64,000 nucleotides of DNA from Acanthornis magna (GCA_036785705.1 JAWUZG010000332.1:744001-808000); one strand, 5' to 3'. Shown: positions 13,065 through 26,597, counted from the first letter of the stretch. A program made the numbers and translations. The notes: generated from the letters alone by a model not told the origin.

Positions 13065-15942
13065 AGCCTATGTATATACATGCAGAATATAATCTCCACA
13101 CTGCTGCAACATTGAAATTGCACTCTGACCCTGTGTCCATGCCAGGCAAGTGCAGATTTCAAAGTGTTACTCTGAACAGAATCCAAGAAGAGCCAAGTCC
13201 TGAGTCTCACCACACGGCAGCAGCATCACAGCATCACACCATGCTGACGAGCACCAGGAGATGCTTGTGTCAGACTCACTGCTGACGTCTTCACCACACA
13301 TTATAGAAAATAGATGCATCAATGTTAGATCAGGGGATATTGCACAGGTTTAATCAACCAAATCACTTCGTCCATTAAACTGGCTCTGTTTAATTATATG
13401 TTTTTATTCTTTTTATCATTTCATCAATGGGAGACTCAGAAATGTGGTGTCTGTAGTATGTGGGGTGATTAGGCTGCCTGTAACCCCATTAGGCTATTGA
13501 CGCCATGGAAATATGAAAGATTCCTTTGGGAATGTGTAAGCGATGGCCTCCCCGAAGTTCTAAGCTCCCCTTCAACTGCTGGCTTAACTTTAGTGATCTG
13601 AGGATTTTGGTTAAAAAGGGCATAGAAGTTGTTAAATTAACCCCTGAAATAGAATTGGTCATCAGCAGAGACGTGTTTTGTGTGCCTCGGTTGTTTTTTT
13701 TTTAGGTATGGTAAGCTTCTGCAAAGATGAGTTTATACAACATTGCTGAGAATTTCTGTATGTGGTTTATATATTTGGTCTGCAGTCATGTGGGTTTGCA
13801 TTTTTATAATGCTACAGGGCCCTAAATAACTTGATATTTGCTCTTCTAAGAATTTTTTTATGCCCAGGATGTATGATGAAGAACAAGATTTCATGTTATG
13901 TTGTACCATAAATAATTCTATATAAAAAGGAAAAGAAGAAAGGCAGAGTTTTCCTTCCATTTGGCTCCTTGTCATGTATATATGCTGAAGTTAATAAGGA
14001 TTTATGAAAGGCAGACATGGGCTAAAATGTGCTGTATTCTGAAGAAATATGGGTAAGTCTCTGACATTTATAATCTGAAATCTTGATTCATCAAAGAAAA
14101 ATTTAAGAAAAATGGAGGCTAAATGTTGCTTCCTCTATGTTTTTCTTCCTGGGGAGGAGATTTCTCACCAAATCATACCTTTTGACATTGCACTCAGCAG
14201 TAAAAAAGGTTTCAGAATACAGAAGAAGCAACAGAAAAATAGATTTAAAATAGGTCAAAAACTGAATTAAGCTCTCTTAACATAGTAAAGTTTGTTACCT
14301 GAAATTGTTACTGAAGACTCAAAGAAAGATATGGGGTCATTTAATAAAATCATATGACTTTTTTCCCTAGTAAATCAGGTAATAGGAACACCATGTTTCC
14401 TTTTGACTCTGAAAGACTGACAGTAATTTTTTATTACACAGAAAAGAGCTCTCTTGTAAACTGTGGGCAGTAAGAGTAATGATAAACACAGAATTAACAC
14501 TGCTGGATGATACCAGACTAACATAAAAGTTACTGAATGCTGCACCATCCTTTGTACACACACAGAAAGCCCAACTGATTATCAGAAAGCTATTTCCTTG
14601 TTCATGCAAAAAAATCCAGAACACAAAATACAGTCTAAATTCTGGCAATGTAAAACTATGGCTTTATGCCTGAGCGCATCTGGAATAATGAAAAATAATT
14701 TTAGAAACTACCTGCTTACTAATAATAACTACACTTATCCCAATAACAGCAAAAACAAATAACAATTGCTTATGATATTTCCTTTTCAAACACTCTTCTG
14801 GTCCCAGGCTTGTAGTATGATTTAACTTTTTTGTCCCCAGTTTTGCATCCTTTTAAAGGTAATTCTGGGGTACAGCTCAATGTAGTACATGGAATACTAC
14901 AGTACTTTAAAAGGAGTTTTGAAATGTCCTGTAAATCTGTTAGTTTAGTAATTTTTGATTTAAGGCATCTTAAATTTAGTAAATAAAGTGAAAATGTTGC
15001 TGCTAGATCCAGTGACTCTAAATCAATTAAACAATGGCTACAAAGGAGTCTCTTCATCTCAAGTAACAGGATTATGCAGTTCTGGGGTCTCTTTTCAGGT
15101 ATATTAAGTTGAAATATGCACCCACACACCCCACCCTCAAAAAAAAAAAGGAAAAATAGTTTTAAAAAAGCAATTTCTAATCACTGTAATTGCTCATCGT
15201 ATAGCAACTACTTGCAGCTATATAGGCCTCTTTAGTAGTTCATTGAGTTTCTATGAAGAATTCATGCCTGTCACACCTTCCGTGGCATGATTTTAGTGAA
15301 AGCCAGTAATTGATTCTGATCTGAGACAGATTGCAAAGGCTTCTCAAAAGGTCTGCAGTTTTAGTAAGGATTTTCTGTGCTGTTTGGATGTGCTCCTTTG
15401 ACTGTGAGCCATTTTGCAGGTGGATGTGAGTTGGCCATGTAGCAGGGTTGGTACAGAGCAGTACATAAACCAATGGCATATCTTCCCTGTGGAGCAGCAC
15501 CCACATTCAGTCAGGAGCTAATGGTGACACATCTGACATTAACTGTGCCTTCATTTGCTGTCAGGAGGCAGCTTGCAGCCAGCCAGCCATGCGTGCTCAG
15601 ATCAGACAGGCCCTCAGAAATGCTGTGTGTGTTCTCTGCTTTTCAACATTTGTCCTTTAATGATGACCCCAGAGCGGTGCTGACCCAGAGCTCAGGGAAC
15701 GCGTGTCAGTTCATGAGGGCAGCACAGAGCTGCAAAGTTCTGGAGATGAAGGGCACAGAATTTGTGCTGTGTTGTGTCATGTTAAAAATTGCCAGGGAGC
15801 TCAGAGGTACCTCATGGCTGCTGATGCCTCATTGTCCCTTCCCTTTGTGCTGCACCCTCATTGCATCTTACCTGCAGCACCTGCTTCCAATAATCACAGT
15901 TATTATCTCAATAACTCAGAGCATGCAGATCCCTGCCTGGTG
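13065..15942. other. Non-coding stretch, AT-rich then GC-richer
   Basis: No supportable gene. It includes an 11-A run near 15140. A minus-strand frame of 119 codons (14770-15129) and a plus-strand ATG frame of 156 codons (15473-15943, overlapped by another frame) resemble no protein I know and have no splice or polyadenylation context. The part at about 15540-15730 is GC-richer, which by itself lengthens open frames. Confidence 0.55.
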
Positions 15943-16077
15943 ATTGGCTGCCCATCACCATTATTCATTCAGAGAGCAAGGATTTGCATAGGAACTCTGG
16001 GCTTCTTTCTCAAGAACTGTATTGTAAATATGCCAATTACCTCCTCGGGAGGCTGCAATAATTTTTTCTCTGATTGG
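15943..16077. promoter_or_regulatory. Possible regulatory cluster: two inverted CCAAT boxes and an octamer
   Basis: ATTGG (CCAAT on the minus strand) occurs at 15943-15947 and 16073-16077, both in the context TGATTGGCT, which fits the known NF-Y preference. Between them is a perfect octamer ATTTGCAT at 15982-15989, the known POU/OCT factor site. The sequence looks like non-coding conserved sequence, but conservation cannot be tested here. No transcript start is evident. Confidence 0.25.
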
Positions 16078-17929
16078 CTTCTGATTTCAGATTCCTCAAG
16101 CAACTTTACAGCAACATAAACACAATGTTAACATTTTAGTTGAGGTGAAGAGTTCTAAAGCTTGCCTAAAAAGACCAGGCAGGAACAAAGATAGAGAGCT
16201 AGGGTGAAAGGGAAGTTGTTGTCTCTTAGGTGAGTTATAGCTCATTTCTTTGTTTTCCAATCCATGATAATGCACAGGCCGTCAATGCTCTTCTTTCAGG
16301 ACTTACTACCACGTGCATATTTTCATTTATTAGAGTTGTTGACTTGTCTCTGTCTTCGGTACTGAAATGCTACAGATGTAAAATCAGAGTTGTGCCTTAG
16401 AAAACAGCCCTGATCTGTCAGGAAGAGAAATTTTGGGAAAAAGGGATAACAGAAGACTGGAGGCAAAGACCAAATTAGCATTTAAACAGAAAAAAGATGA
16501 TCTGTACAGGTATTTTCACTTCAAGTGTGTATTGTTTAGTTTCCCATCCAATGATAATCATTTCATATTTCTTTCTTTTGCTAATTGTGAAGTCCTGGGC
16601 TAGCAAGGATGGGACCAGTATCCAGCAAGTTGCTTGCTGTGGAACAAATTTTGCTTTTGTAGAAGCAAAATTAATATTCCTGTTAACTCTTTTAAAACAG
16701 CAGAAACTTCTTTGACGTAGCTTTCATCTCTAGGCCTTCATGATAGCTATGAAACATGATCTGTAAGGGGAAAACTAACGTCAAATAATGCACGGGATTG
16801 CTTGTAGGCAGAGTCTTACATGCACTTAAAGACTCCTTCATGTTCTATATGTAAATATTTAAATTATTTCAGTATAATTACTTTCATAAAGAAGGTTACA
16901 TTTGCAGAAATAAGGAATTAATTAATATTTTTTTTTCTGACACGAGTGAAACAGTGATTATGTAGAATACCTGGGGCTCTCATCATCAGACTTCAAGCTG
17001 TAGGAATTTCCAAATTGTTTATGACTGTATTTTTCATTAATATCAATGTGTCAATAGACCCTGTCTTGCAGTGATGAATTATCTGTGGAAATGTAACCAA
17101 CTAATCAAGTTAATTCATTCATCCTTCAGAGTTCACACAGAAAGTAAAAGCTTTTATTGTACCCTGTGTATCATCAGCCCCATCTCAATGCTGCAGAGAG
17201 AAAAATACTAATGCAGAATATCTGTGCTGATTTTCTCCATGATGAAAAGTTCTCTGTGTATCTGTTTGGTTTAAGTACTGTGTGTGATCTTGCAAGGTCA
17301 AGAACTCCCATGCCCCATATAGCACCTCTTCCTTTGTAGCAGATTTGCTTCTGAGTGCTGGTTTAAGGTTAAAGCATTTCAATCTGATGAAATCCTGCTC
17401 AGAGGCATAGGGTATGTATTGGAACTTGCCCACAGCGTGAGGTCTTCATTCATTAAAAAGTTTGTTTATCCCCATGCAATAAAAAATGAAAAGCAAACCT
17501 CTTAGTCAGCAGATGATATCTTAAAAGAATTCAGGGCGTTTTTTGTTATCCTCGAAGTTACAAAGTTCTGTTCAACTGCAGGAGCAAAATTCTGCTGAAA
17601 TACCGGGAATGGACACACTTTTCCTTTCAGTGTTAGGTTCGTTCCATGACAAGTACACTCCACATGTTTTCCCTGTCCTCACTCAAAAGCTGGCAAGAAA
17701 GATCCTGCCTCCTCAGAGGAAGGAGTGTTGGCTGAACACAGGGCAGCTGCTTTGTAGGGGCAGCTTTTGTTTGCTGATTGTGGCCTTTATTCCCCTTTAG
17801 TTCAGTGTTTGATGCACCATTTCCCTGCGCAGAATCCCTGAAGATTTCATTAGGAGATGTGTATCAGATATGCCCTCAAACCACATTTACTTTGACTGAG
17901 AGCTGAACAGATGCAGCAGGATTGGTGAG
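16078..17929. other. Non-coding single-copy stretch
   Basis: Nothing supportable as a gene or repeat. AT-rich, with a short T run near 16929. Confidence 0.6.
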
Positions 17930-17967
17930 GAAGACCTGCCTTGGCTAGAGCATGGCAGCAGGTCTTC
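17930..17967. repeat. Inverted repeat with perfect 10-bp arms
   Basis: GAAGACCTGC at 17930-17939 is the exact reverse complement of GCAGGTCTTC at 17958-17967, with an 18-base loop. The pairing does not extend outward. RNA from either strand could form a short hairpin, but the stem is too short for a typical microRNA precursor. Confidence 0.8.
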
Positions 17968-20848
17968 AAACTAAATCTGGGGGATTTTGAGGCAGATTCA
18001 CATACTGTAGAAGTATCCTGAAATTGTCAAGCTGGCAGCTCACCCTTAGTGAATCTGAGCTTGTGGCCCAGAGTTAAGCAGGTGCCAAAGCAACCCTAAG
18101 CCTCCTTGTTTCTCATAAAAGGAAAAAAATTCAGTTTAGTAAGCTGCATCCCTAGCTAACTTCTCAGATCTATGTCGTCAAATAGGTCCTGAAGTTACAG
18201 AGACACTCAGGTTTCCTCGAAAAATAAAAACCTGCCTTTTTTGTTGGTGGTTTGTTTGGTCAGTTTTTTAATATTATTTTTCATGAGGGCAAAATTATTC
18301 TCATGTTTTTCTAAGCCCGTGTTCAGTGCTGGCCACAGAGAGCTCAATATGACTTACACAGTGTATGGGGCAGTGCCTTCCTCAGGGCATTGTTTTGAGC
18401 ACATCATTTTTCACCAACTCCAGAACACTACTTATTGATATTTTAGTGGTGCACAAAAGCTTGAAACTCTGCCTATTTTGTAGCTAATTTATTCCCTTGC
18501 TGCATGCTAGCCTAGCAACCAGGCTGACTGAACCAGTCATATTTTTCACCGTGGGTGAAGCTCAGCTTTAGGGAAGGGCTCGTGCTGAATGGCCTGCTCT
18601 GAGATTCGCTGGGAAGAAAATTAAACTGCAGTTCACGGGAGCAAGCTGCCTTTCCTAAAGCCTTCAGTGGGCTTGTGCTTTAACAGACCAAATAACAAAT
18701 GCACTTTTTTGGAGACAAGGGAAAGTACAGTAAGTTGAGAGCTATTTGGATTGGCTCAACTGCTGCTTTTTAAAAGAAATCCAGCCCTCTCAGACCCCTG
18801 CCACACAGGACCTGAAGGTGTTTTGCTCCTTTTTAGTATGGAGACACAGTTATGCATTATTCAAGCACTGGGGCTTTGGCAGCAAACTGAGAAACCTCAT
18901 GAACACCTTTTGGTTAGATTTTTAGCAGGAAGATAGGCAATCCTCTCTTTGCATGACTTAGGTTACAGTTTGTCTCGGAGTTCTGAGTAATTTGGTATAA
19001 TGAGTGTAATGCAGTCTCAGCCTAATAAATGCTGCTAAGAGCAGTATTATTCATAATTTTTTAAAAATAATTTCCTTAATGGTATCGATTATTGCATAAA
19101 TCCTGTGCAAAATACTTCTAAAGTACATTCCAATTGACACTTTGGAAGTAAACATAACTTTCAAAACAATGTTTTCTGGTTTTGCAGACTAACCCTGTTG
19201 GATATCACAGGAGGCAAACCTGCAAAAGCAATCCTAGATTTTGAGGATTTGCTTTTTTCTAGGGATCTTTAACCTTGAGGATTTTTTTGCAGCACCAATA
19301 CCACACAAGACGAGAAATAGGTCTGAAGTTTATACATCAGTTTGCGATGTCAAGTATTAGTTAACACCTGGTTTTCAGGGTTCTGTTCATCTTGTGTTTT
19401 CTTCAACTTCCACACACATGTACAGTGTTATTTTGACTGTTTTGGGGCAGTGCTATGAATTTACAGGTCTCCTGGCATGTTAAAAAGAAACAAATTTATT
19501 ACCTGCTGTTAAAAGATGATGGAAAGATAATTTAATGAAAAGCCATTGTAAGAAAACAAGAATGCCAGCCACACTTGAATCATTGCAATTACAGCATTGC
19601 CTCCTTGCCTGTTTCACCAGTGGTTTTTGGAACTTGCTGAGACACAGATTCAATTCAAGTTTGAGATCTTATGCTCCTTGACAGACATACTTCCCCAGAT
19701 GTCTCTAGGTCTTGAATGTGTCTATAATTTTTACTTCACAACATCCTGTGATTCTGAATTTCACCATTTAACTATGGGTTCTGTAAAAAACAGAACCAAA
19801 AGCCCTCTCCTTTTTCAAAAAAGTTGTTTCCTGAAAACTTCATGGGGCACCACATCATTCTTTTGCATTGGGAAACTCTGAGTAATCACTCACTATTCAC
19901 AAAGCTCTCATTATTTTGCCCTCTATGGGATTTTCCTTTCCTCTCATTGGGTCTTTTCTAAAGTAATGCCTGTTTAGTCTTGTATAAAATATATTCCATT
20001 TTCTAGCTATTTTCACAAAACTTCTTTATTCCATTTTCTGAAGAGTTTCACTCTGTCATTCTGAATTAGGTGAGCAGAAGCTCTGTTTGACTTAAGGATT
20101 TTTAGAGCATTTATTATTTTTTCCATCTGAAATATTCTCAAATAAGAAAGGCTTTTCCATTAAAAAAAATGCACATAGAAGTAAAATGCCTATAAGGGAC
20201 ACCACAGAAAAATTGTGTACATACAACTTTACCCTTTTTGAGATATTATGACATATCTTGAAAGCCATGACCCAAAGATTATTTGCAGTTTCCTTGACCA
20301 GAAAAAGAGCATTTAGAACATTATTCAGCATAAATGTAGCTGAGGGAGAGAGTTTTCAAAAAATAGAACCTAGGGTAGCAGCAATGCAGACATAAATGTT
20401 AAGGAAACTATGAATTGTAGGTTATGTATTTTTGCTACATCTTGTCCCTGGCATGAACAGCAGGACCACACCATTTGTTTTCATACTCCTGTGCCAATCA
20501 GAATTTATTGCAACTGTTACAAAAGGTACTTACAAAAATCTGTGTCGATTTATTACTCCTCTTGACATTTAAAAAAAAAAAAAATTTTCTTCACTAAAAA
20601 GATAATTCTCACAAAGAAAAGAACTTCCCAAAGCAGTCCATTTATGTTAGAGATATATCAGAATTCATGGTTTTCTAACGGCTGAATTTATTTATGGCAA
20701 GTTTTCCTCATCCCTGTGCCCAAAGAAGTTGAAAAGTAGAGATGTTGCTAATATGAAAACCCTCTTCATGTTTATTATTCTCAGCATACATTACATATAT
20801 TTTAGAGCTTAAGCCCACTTCTATGTGTGGTTTATCTAAAATTGACAT
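17968..20848. other. Non-coding stretch with one small hairpin and an A14 run
   Basis: No supportable gene. A short perfect hairpin lies at 19777-19797: GGTTCTGT pairs with ACAGAACC around a five-A loop. A run of 14 A occupies 20571-20584. The other open frames are short and unrecognised. Confidence 0.6.
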
Positions 20849-20887
20849 TATATATACATATATATATATAATTATATATATATATAA
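20849..20887. repeat. (AT)n microsatellite
   Basis: About 39 bases of almost pure alternating A and T with small phase breaks. Confidence 0.95.
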
Positions 20888-22932
20888 TTCAATTATAAAC
20901 TGAAAGAATTGCTCGATTACTTAAATCGGCAATAGGTGAACAGAGAAGCAGGAGCCAGAATCAGCTGTAGCAACCACCCCTTTTTTGTCCCCCAGCAGCT
21001 GGGGTGCATCGGGGGTATTTCACTGCTGAAGTGTTTTACTCTAACATAGCTTCTGGGGAAAAAGCACAGGAAGATGAGTCTCAAAATATTGACAAAAATA
21101 AACTGTCTTGCATGATTTTGTTATTAGCAGTTAGTTCGGCCAGATCAGTCCAAAGAAGTAAAAAAAGCTTTCCAGACACAAAATGTAGGCAAGCTCCAGT
21201 GGAGTCAGATAGTTGTTAGGCTTTTTTTCCTTTTTATTCCTTAGGAAACTGCGCTGTACAGGGGAAGGGTTTTTTTCCTATTCTGTGTCTGTAGAGTTAC
21301 CTCACATGCCCTGCAGAGCTGTGGGGGTTATGCATTATGTCTCAAGGACTTGAGATTATCTCCAGCTTCACATTATTACTCCCCATCCTGATTCATTTCA
21401 GGGCACACTTATTGTTTCCCATTGAAAACGGGTTCCTTACTAATCATCACGCTCAGACTCCAGATACAGTGTCTTCCTCTGATAAAACAATGTCATTCAG
21501 GGGAAGATGAAATGGTAATTATAATCAGAGTTCAAGCTGGCAGGAGATGGAGCAAAAATTAAAAGTGCTAAATCTGTAGCATTTTGATTATCTGAAAAGT
21601 CCCCAGATTTTGCAGCAGAGCTGCTTTTAAATATGTGGTAAAGTGGCTCCTTGTAAATCAAGTCATAATTGTTCAGCTCTAGGTTGCAGGAGCCGAATTC
21701 AATTTTCTACTTCTCTGCAGAATTCTCGGCTTTGATTAAGAGCAGAGGTATGAATAATAGGCTTCTCCCCATTAAATACACAGTCAGGGAAAAAAGAAAC
21801 AACAAAATATTCAAGATGTATTGTACAAAGTTGCAAGATACATATAACATTTCTTTTAATATTGAGAATAAATTCCAGTCCTATAAGTCTACAGTCTCAC
21901 TTGTTAACGTGAAATGAGATGGATAATGAGCTTCTGTAATACCCGTGCCCACCTCAGCTATGTGTGTGGTGCTCAGTAACATTGTAGTAGTCATTATATG
22001 GCATTGGTAAATCATTTAGATTTAGCAACTTCCAAAGATACTGATGCAAGCTTTGTTGGTGAAAGGGACAGATAAAAAGCATTTTCCCAAGAAAAACACC
22101 TATTAAATGGCATGTAAAATGTGTGGTTTCTTACAATCTTGACTAGTGAATTTTGTCAGGATCTTTACCATTCCCTAAATGGAAACTAGCCCCTTCTGGC
22201 CTGGGGCAAATGTATTTTATTTTCTGTTTAGACACAGCTGTTCAGAAACCCCAGCAACCACATTTAATTGGTCTCTGTTCTGGTCCTGTATTAAGTATGA
22301 ATTATGTTTTAATAGATACTGAAAATGTATCTGCATGGCCTCTAGTTCTTCTATGGTTTGGGTCTTACCTACTTTGAGTTGTGAAGGTTTTGCCCTAAAG
22401 GATTGTGCATACTTTTAGAGAAATTTCAGAGGCATAGTATCTTTTTTTTCAGAAGGTCAGCATTACTGTTATGGATAGAGGAATTGGAAAAACTCTATTT
22501 TGCCTAAACATTTTCTTTTAAATATTTACAGACTTATGCATGTGCTTGCTTCCTGATGGTTCTGCTACAAAATACAGTTGGTGTTAGAGTAAAAAAGTCA
22601 CATAACTTTGTGAGTTTGCTGTGCTCATTAACTTCTCACCATACTACCGTGTAATATTTGTGGTCTCTAGTTTGACCATATGTTCTTTAGCAGAAAAATA
22701 AGCAATGTTGGAATTTAATGAAGTGTCTAGAGGACATTCATCTCTTTGCAGCAAGTGGCTGTAATGGATTCACTGGCCATCACTGAATAACCAGCAGGGT
22801 TCTCCAGCATCGACTACATACTACTTGAAGTCTTTCATTATCAAACACTGAATGCAAACATAGGTGCATAGAATTACATCTAAACTGAAAGGGTTCAGAT
22901 AATGTAGCCTAAAAATCAGATTAAAGCTTTCC
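20888..22932. other. Non-coding single-copy stretch
   Basis: No supportable gene. At about 21360-21620 the sequence has the texture of conserved vertebrate non-coding DNA (dense in motifs such as TAATTATAATC and TTTGATTATC), but this is an impression that needs a cross-species alignment. Confidence 0.5.
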
Positions 22933-23030
22933 CAGTGGCTGCTGGGGCTTCACGTTGTCGCTCCCTGAAGCCACTGAGCGATGCCAGGGCTGTGGCAGTT
23001 TCTGTGGAAAGGGCTGCAGTCACAGCCCTG
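22933..23030. other. Two adjacent potential stem-loops in a GC-rich patch
   Basis: Stem 1: CAGTGG (22933-22938) plus GCTTCA (22947-22952) pair with TGAAGCCACTG (22966-22976), with a bulge on the 5' side. Stem 2: CAGGGCTGTG (22985-22994) is the exact reverse complement of CACAGCCCTG (23021-23030), with a 26-base loop. Both lie in a patch of about 130 bases clearly richer in G and C than its surroundings. No known RNA family is recognised, and transcription cannot be judged from sequence. Confidence 0.5.
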
Positions 23031-23492
23031 CCTGGAGGTGTGGCAGAGCTGCACATGGTGGGAGACTTAAAATGAGGAAAGAAGGTCTTGGGGGAGGGCA
23101 GAGTTTTGCAAATATCTGAAATGTTGATGCATATGCACTAAGACAGAACAGCAGCATGTCAGGAATCTTTGCCAGAAACAGGTTATCATTTTAGTGATGG
23201 TTTTATCAGTGTGGGAGCTTTGTGAATTAAAATAGCAATTGCTTCATCTGATCTCAGGCATGAGCATGAAAACAGATCACTTGGAGGACTGAGGCAGAGG
23301 GGGATTGCCCTGTGTGTATAGCACAACACAGCCATGTGTAGCAGAAGAAACTTTACCTTTTTGAATAGGTCTAACAATAGTATGGCAAATTCTCTGATTC
23401 TATGAAATGTTCAAAATAATTGATTTTGTTTTTCTCCATTTTTTTTCAGTGGGGAGTGGAAAATTTATCTGCTTGGTTCCCATTAAAGCTAA

Positions 23493-23560
23493 CCAATAAT
23501 GTTTCACCAATCGTAATGTTACAGGGAATTGTAATTGATTTGATTGATTTTAATCGATTT
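23493..23560. promoter_or_regulatory. Possible regulatory cluster: two CCAAT boxes and TALE-type homeodomain sites
   Basis: CCAAT occurs on the plus strand at 23493-23497 and 23507-23511. It is followed at 23531-23560 by ATTGATT, TGATTGAT (23541-23548) and ATCGAT (23553-23558) back to back. These resemble known NF-Y and PBX/HOX or CUT-type sites. AT-rich background makes single sites uninformative, but the cluster is tight. Confidence 0.25.
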
Positions 23561-26500
23561 ACTTCTTCTATGGGCAGGCCTTAAAAGGAGTACCTGAATA
23601 TGCCTTGGAAATAAAGAAAATAACAGGCTTTGTGTAAAGTGTTGGTTGCTTTACTATAAAGCTAGATATGTTCTTCTTTAAGAAGAAGGGATTAGCTTTA
23701 TCTCTATTAATTAAATTCTACTTAAGACTATCTTATAATTAAAAAGAAGGGATTTCTGTATTTTATTTTTATATTGTCTTAAGGAACAGAGGGATCTACT
23801 GTAAAAAGAGGAGTTTCTTTAAAATTTAAGCTGTGGCAACAAAACCCTAGGTGTTAGAACCATGACTTTAAAACTTTATGTTCAGATAAGTACCTTTTGA
23901 ATATTTTCCCTTATGCCTTAGATTCTAGCAAATTCCCTTAACAAAATCCATCTTAATGGTTTTAAGCGCCTTTAAATAACAAGATGTAGAAACAGATAGT
24001 ACAATATAATGTAAGATAACATGTTCTTTGAAAAAGAGTGACATAAAAAGAGGAAGCAAATAAGTCTTTGTGCCTTTACACCAATTTGGTTTTGGAGCTC
24101 TTTGCCTACAGAATCTACAAGTGTTGCAAAAGAAAATATTGAGTTTGTGTAGTTGTGCTTAGCCCTGATATTTATATTCTATATCTGAATTTTAATATTT
24201 GACTGTTCGTTTCATGAAGCAATCCATGGAATGAGTTTAAACTTTTTTATTTCAATTCTCCTGCTGACTCAAGTTGACTGCAGTGTGACAGTGAACAGAG
24301 AATCTGCCCTGAACACCTTCCCACCAAAGAGAAGCTTTCCTGTCGTGCAGATGCATCGCCCTCCTGCTGTCTCCTGCGATCACAGCCAGCCTTGCTCTGT
24401 CCTTTGGAAAGGAGGAATTGTTATCCACTTTCAGCTTCAAGCTGTGACAATATCCAGCAGAGGTGCACAAAGCAACACACACCTTGCTGCCTGAACTCTA
24501 TCCAGGCCCAGCAGTGTCCATCCCGACCCCAGATAAACATCACCTTCTGCAAGGTCATGTGTTTGGAAACTGTTCCTGCTGTTCAGACTCTCAATTAACT
24601 AAACACACAGACACTACTCAGGTTAACTCTGTCAGATTTAAGAGATAAGACAGGTCTGGTAGAGACATCACATCTGTAAATTGCTTCTTCCCTTGGCTGG
24701 ATTTGCCAAGTTTATGGTATGTTTTCCTGTGACAACTACAGAAATGCAGAATAGCATTGTATTTCTGTAGGATTCATAGCAAGTATAAGGAAAACATATG
24801 TTTCTTCTATTTGTTAGTAGCATATCAAGGCAGCTTTATGTCTCATGTCAGTAGGCATTTTTTTACATAATTATACTATTCTTGTTGCTTTACATTCTAA
24901 TCAATCTGAGTTGGGCAAAACTGCAATTACAATCAATGCTTATATTGACAGAGGAGAGTGATAATAGGGAATGGCAGAGGAGTAACAAGCAGGGTTTGTT
25001 GTTCCTTTTAACAACTTGCAATGAGAGCATGAGTTCTATAGCTTAATTTATATGCCAAACCCAAAATTTGGGAGTGTCCCAGTGGAACAAATTTTGTCAT
25101 TCTTGAAATTATATTCAAGCTGGCTGGGTTAATCAGACTGTATTTTAAACATTCTGACCCTGTAGGTGACTTAATCTGATCCTGAAAGTCTTTACAATAT
25201 ATCAGGTATGGTCAGTTTTAACCTGAGTTTTATTGAACACTCCTTTCTCAGCACTGATGAAAATTGAGACATCAATTCCCTTTGTTGGGAGCAGGGAGAG
25301 GAAAATAAATCTGCCTGGTTTCTTTCACTGCCACAACTGGAATGTCAGGCTCTGTGCTCTCAGCTTCCCTTCTCGCCTCAGAGTTCATCCCCTCTTTTTG
25401 CTGCATATTAAACTGCCTTTGAAAGGAGAGGCACAAGGTCACTCACACTCAGTAGCCCTAAATGCAGCACCCAAAAGCTCCCAGCATGATAAGGAAAGCT
25501 TGATTCTCACCATGTCAGGTTGGTGGAGCTCCTCATCTGTAAGCCAGTGCTGTCCCTTCACTGAGTGCGGAACCACTGTGGAAATGGAGGGCACTGTTCC
25601 CTCTGTGTCACAGAGTTTTCCTAAATGGGAGACACAGTTGTTCAGTCAGTCTGCAGAAAAGACTATTTTGAGGCTTGTGAGCAAATTAATTGCCTGTACA
25701 CAGCTTTGATTGGGATACCAAATTCCAGGTAAGAATATGGGATCAGGTAGAGTGTGACAGGGTATGAAATGGCTGTCTGAGGTCAGGTGTAGCAGAGCAT
25801 TATGTCTTGGTCAGTTGTGTGTGCCAGTTGCTGAGGAAAAAGTTAAAAAGTAGTGAAAGTGTGCATGGATGGTTCAAAAGGTGACTGTCCCAGCACCTGA
25901 GTCAGTGTCTCAGTAGCTTCCCAAGCCAGGATTGACATCTGGATACCGGAGAACCTTTGCCTAAATTTTCTGGCTGCTCTTTCCAGCCTATTTGAACATT
26001 TGGCATCTCCTTTACCCTCTGGCAACGTGTTCTGGAGACCATCTATGCACTCTTGGGCTAAGCATGGACTCGGTTTTGTGCTGCATGAGGCTGTAATAGA
26101 CGGATACTACAGAGGATCATTCTGTTAGTTGCCTGGGGGGTGGTTCATTGTCAGTATCCATGATTTTGGGGTTGATGTGGATAATATTGCATTTGTACAT
26201 TTAATGGTGCATGGTGGTGTACTGAACGTGCTGGAAAGGGCTGACTCTTCCCTTTGAGGAGGAGCTGGGGACATGGGGCTGCTTAGACCTTGGTGCAGCT
26301 GTCAGAGGTTTGGGGAGTGCACCAAAGTGGAATGAAATCCCTCCTTTTCTGCTGGGATGGGGAAAGCACTTCTTCCTAGCAAGGTGCCTTAAACGAAGGA
26401 TGCTCCATGGAAACATTAATATAAAACAGTCCCTAGTCCAGGAATCAGCCTTCAGGGGAGTCTGGAACTACTATCTCTTTGTCTAAATAAATTTTAATTT

Positions 26501-26597
26501 AAACGTTATCCTCGTTAAATCTAGAGGCATTCTGCTTGGTAATTCTTTAAAATGCCATGCATTTGGTGCCACATAGTTGATATATTGGGTGATATTT
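23561..26597. other. Non-coding single-copy stretch
   Basis: No supportable gene. A plus-strand frame of 158 codons at 25233-25709 opens on TTG rather than ATG, shows no domain and lies in mixed composition. I reject it as coding. No interspersed repeat was recognised. Confidence 0.55.

Noticed and set aside
15473..15943. 156-codon plus-strand frame beginning with ATG
   Set aside because: It lies in a GC-richer patch where stops are rarer, and a second long frame overlaps it. No known protein is recognised.
22860..22910. Sequence 'catagaattacatctaaac' resembling a reversed CR1 3' end
   Set aside because: The similarity is limited to a few words and the diagnostic octamer tail is absent.
25233..25709. 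158-codon plus-strand frame
   Set aside because: It opens on TTG, and no family resemblance or exon borders are visible.
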